Shown here: in pieces, positions 5,344 to 5,959 of the stretch
Layout: each line of letters opens with the position of its first letter
Numbering within the stretch: position 1 is the first letter of the stretch
Source of the DNA: Flavobacteriaceae bacterium
GTDB taxonomy: Bacteria > Bacteroidota > Bacteroidia > Flavobacteriales > Flavobacteriaceae
Assembly: GCA_016763215.1 (NCBI GenBank)
Contig: JAESUF010000145.1
Coordinates: 1-5,959 of the forward strand
Length of the DNA: 5,959 nucleotides
Direction: 5' to 3'
The notes under the pieces: model-generated
Databases searched by the model: none
Told to the model about the DNA's origin: nothing
What the model saw: the letters and a program-made list of their open reading frames with translations, nothing else
Made by a program: the position numbers and the translations under genes

Positions 5344-5959
5344 CTCTCCTTCTGAATCTATGTCCTTTTTGAAACCTGAAACTATTTTCTCAATAGCTTC
5401 ATTAATTCTTTTTTCATCATTATTATAGTTTAATGCTGCTGATTTCTTTTCCGGAAATTGCTCTATCATAACGGTTGTAGACGGGAATGCAAAATCAACT
5501 CCTAACGCTTTCGCTAACTTAATAATAGCTATATGTATTTGATGACGAGATTTTTGTTCTGAAGACCAGCCCAACCCTTTTAAATACATATTTACTAAAA
5601 TTAACAAAGCAGAATCACCAAAACCGACAAACTCAACATTGTACGAATCTGATTTTGTATCGGGGTGTGCTATAATAATTTCTCTGACTCCTTTTACAAA
5701 AGCCTCAATTAATTCTGGTGGCGTATCATAACGCAATCCTAAATTGGTATTATATCTTCTGTACAAACGCAATCCACTATTGTTAATCACCAATTCAGAA
5801 AGTCGACTATTCGGAATTTGATAAATTGAAGTATCGGCAGCACGTACTCTTGTAGAGCGGAATCCCACTTCTTCGACAGTACCTACCACTTCTCCTGCAG
5901 AAATCCAATCACCAATATGAAAGGGCTTATCTATAAAAATCATGACCGTTCCAATTAAA
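5341..5959 (-). CDS. MscS-family mechanosensitive channel, C-terminal part
   Basis: The frame is open to the right edge, so the gene is cut at its 5' end. The visible part begins in-frame as LIGTVMIFIDKPFHIGDWI. The Met at 5943 is internal, because LIGTVMIF matches the end of the pore helix (TM3) that normally precedes the KPFxxGD motif. Next comes the MscS beta domain, with GTVEEVGFRSTRVRAADTSI and IPNSRLSELVINN. The alpha/beta cytoplasmic domain follows (VEFVGFGDSALLILVNMYLK and on to FAFPSTTVMIEQFPE), forming the vestibule. The C-terminus has an extra charged helix-like tail of about 30 residues (NNDEKRINEAIEKIVSGFKK...). The protein sits in the inner membrane and opens under tension to relieve hypo-osmotic shock. 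The number of N-terminal membrane helices, and so the subtype, lies outside the window. Confidence 0.92.
   Translation of the reverse strand, partial: LIGTVMIFIDKPFHIGDWISAGEVVGTVEEVGFRSTRVRAADTSIYQIPNSRLSELVINNSGLRLYRRYNTNLGLRYDTPPELIEAFVKGVREIIIAHPDTKSDSYNVEFVGFGDSALLILVNMYLKGLGWSSEQKSRHQIHIAIIKLAKALGVDFAFPSTTVMIEQFPEKKSAALNYNNDEKRINEAIEKIVSGFKKDIDSEGE

Noticed and set aside
1..5959. A hidden defence, mobile or biosynthetic system
   Set aside because: All genes are recognisable single housekeeping or envelope families apart from the function-unknown DUF1456. There are no transposases, integrases, att-like repeats, CRISPR repeats, RNA genes or toxin-antitoxin pairs, and composition is even across the window.

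Overview
The window looks like ordinary chromosome from a low-GC marine or freshwater member of the Flavobacteriia (Bacteroidetes). The evidence is the AT-rich composition, the absence of strong Shine-Dalgarno sites, upstream motifs of the Bacteroidetes type (TAnnTTTG at -7, TTG near -33), and protein sequences typical of the group (Lys/Ile/Asn-rich, signal peptides ending in ...GQ). No species can be named from the sequence alone.

Layout, left to right. (1) 1-139, minus strand: the first 46 codons of a gene leaving the left edge, probably an ABC exporter, with a consensus -7 box just upstream. (2) 235-1092, minus: a secreted or membrane PAP2-family phosphatase. (3) 1153-2262, plus: an exported serine hydrolase of the beta-lactamase/transpeptidase fold, divergent from the phosphatase. 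(4) 2265-2906, minus: aat, leucyl/phenylalanyl-tRNA-protein transferase, convergent with the hydrolase and separated from it by two bases. (5) 2913-2952: a tandem heptanucleotide array filling almost the whole gap between aat and the gene upstream of it. (6) 2950-4329, minus: an AtoE-type short-chain fatty acid transporter. (7) 4430-5044, plus: a small VTT/DedA-like membrane protein. (8) 5089-5328, plus: a single-repeat DUF1456 (YehS-like) protein. (9) 5341-5959, minus: the C-terminal two thirds or so of an MscS-type mechanosensitive channel, running off the right edge. A perfect hairpin separates genes 8 and 9.

The genes do not form an evident pathway. Five of the nine are membrane or envelope proteins, but their functions (lipid phosphatase, hydrolase, fatty acid uptake, membrane-lipid homeostasis, osmotic protection) are housekeeping and no operon longer than two genes is supported. 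The transporter and aat are co-directional and 43 bases apart, so they may share a transcript. I see no mobile element, CRISPR array, RNA gene, toxin-antitoxin pair or defence cluster. No gene is broken; two are cut only by the window ends. All coding regions are tightly packed and no gap exceeds about 110 bases.

I did not find a previously undescribed system. The details most worth checking are the heptad array between the transporter stop and the aat start, the hairpin whose two ends are the stop codons of convergent genes, and the probable leaderless start of the DUF1456 gene.
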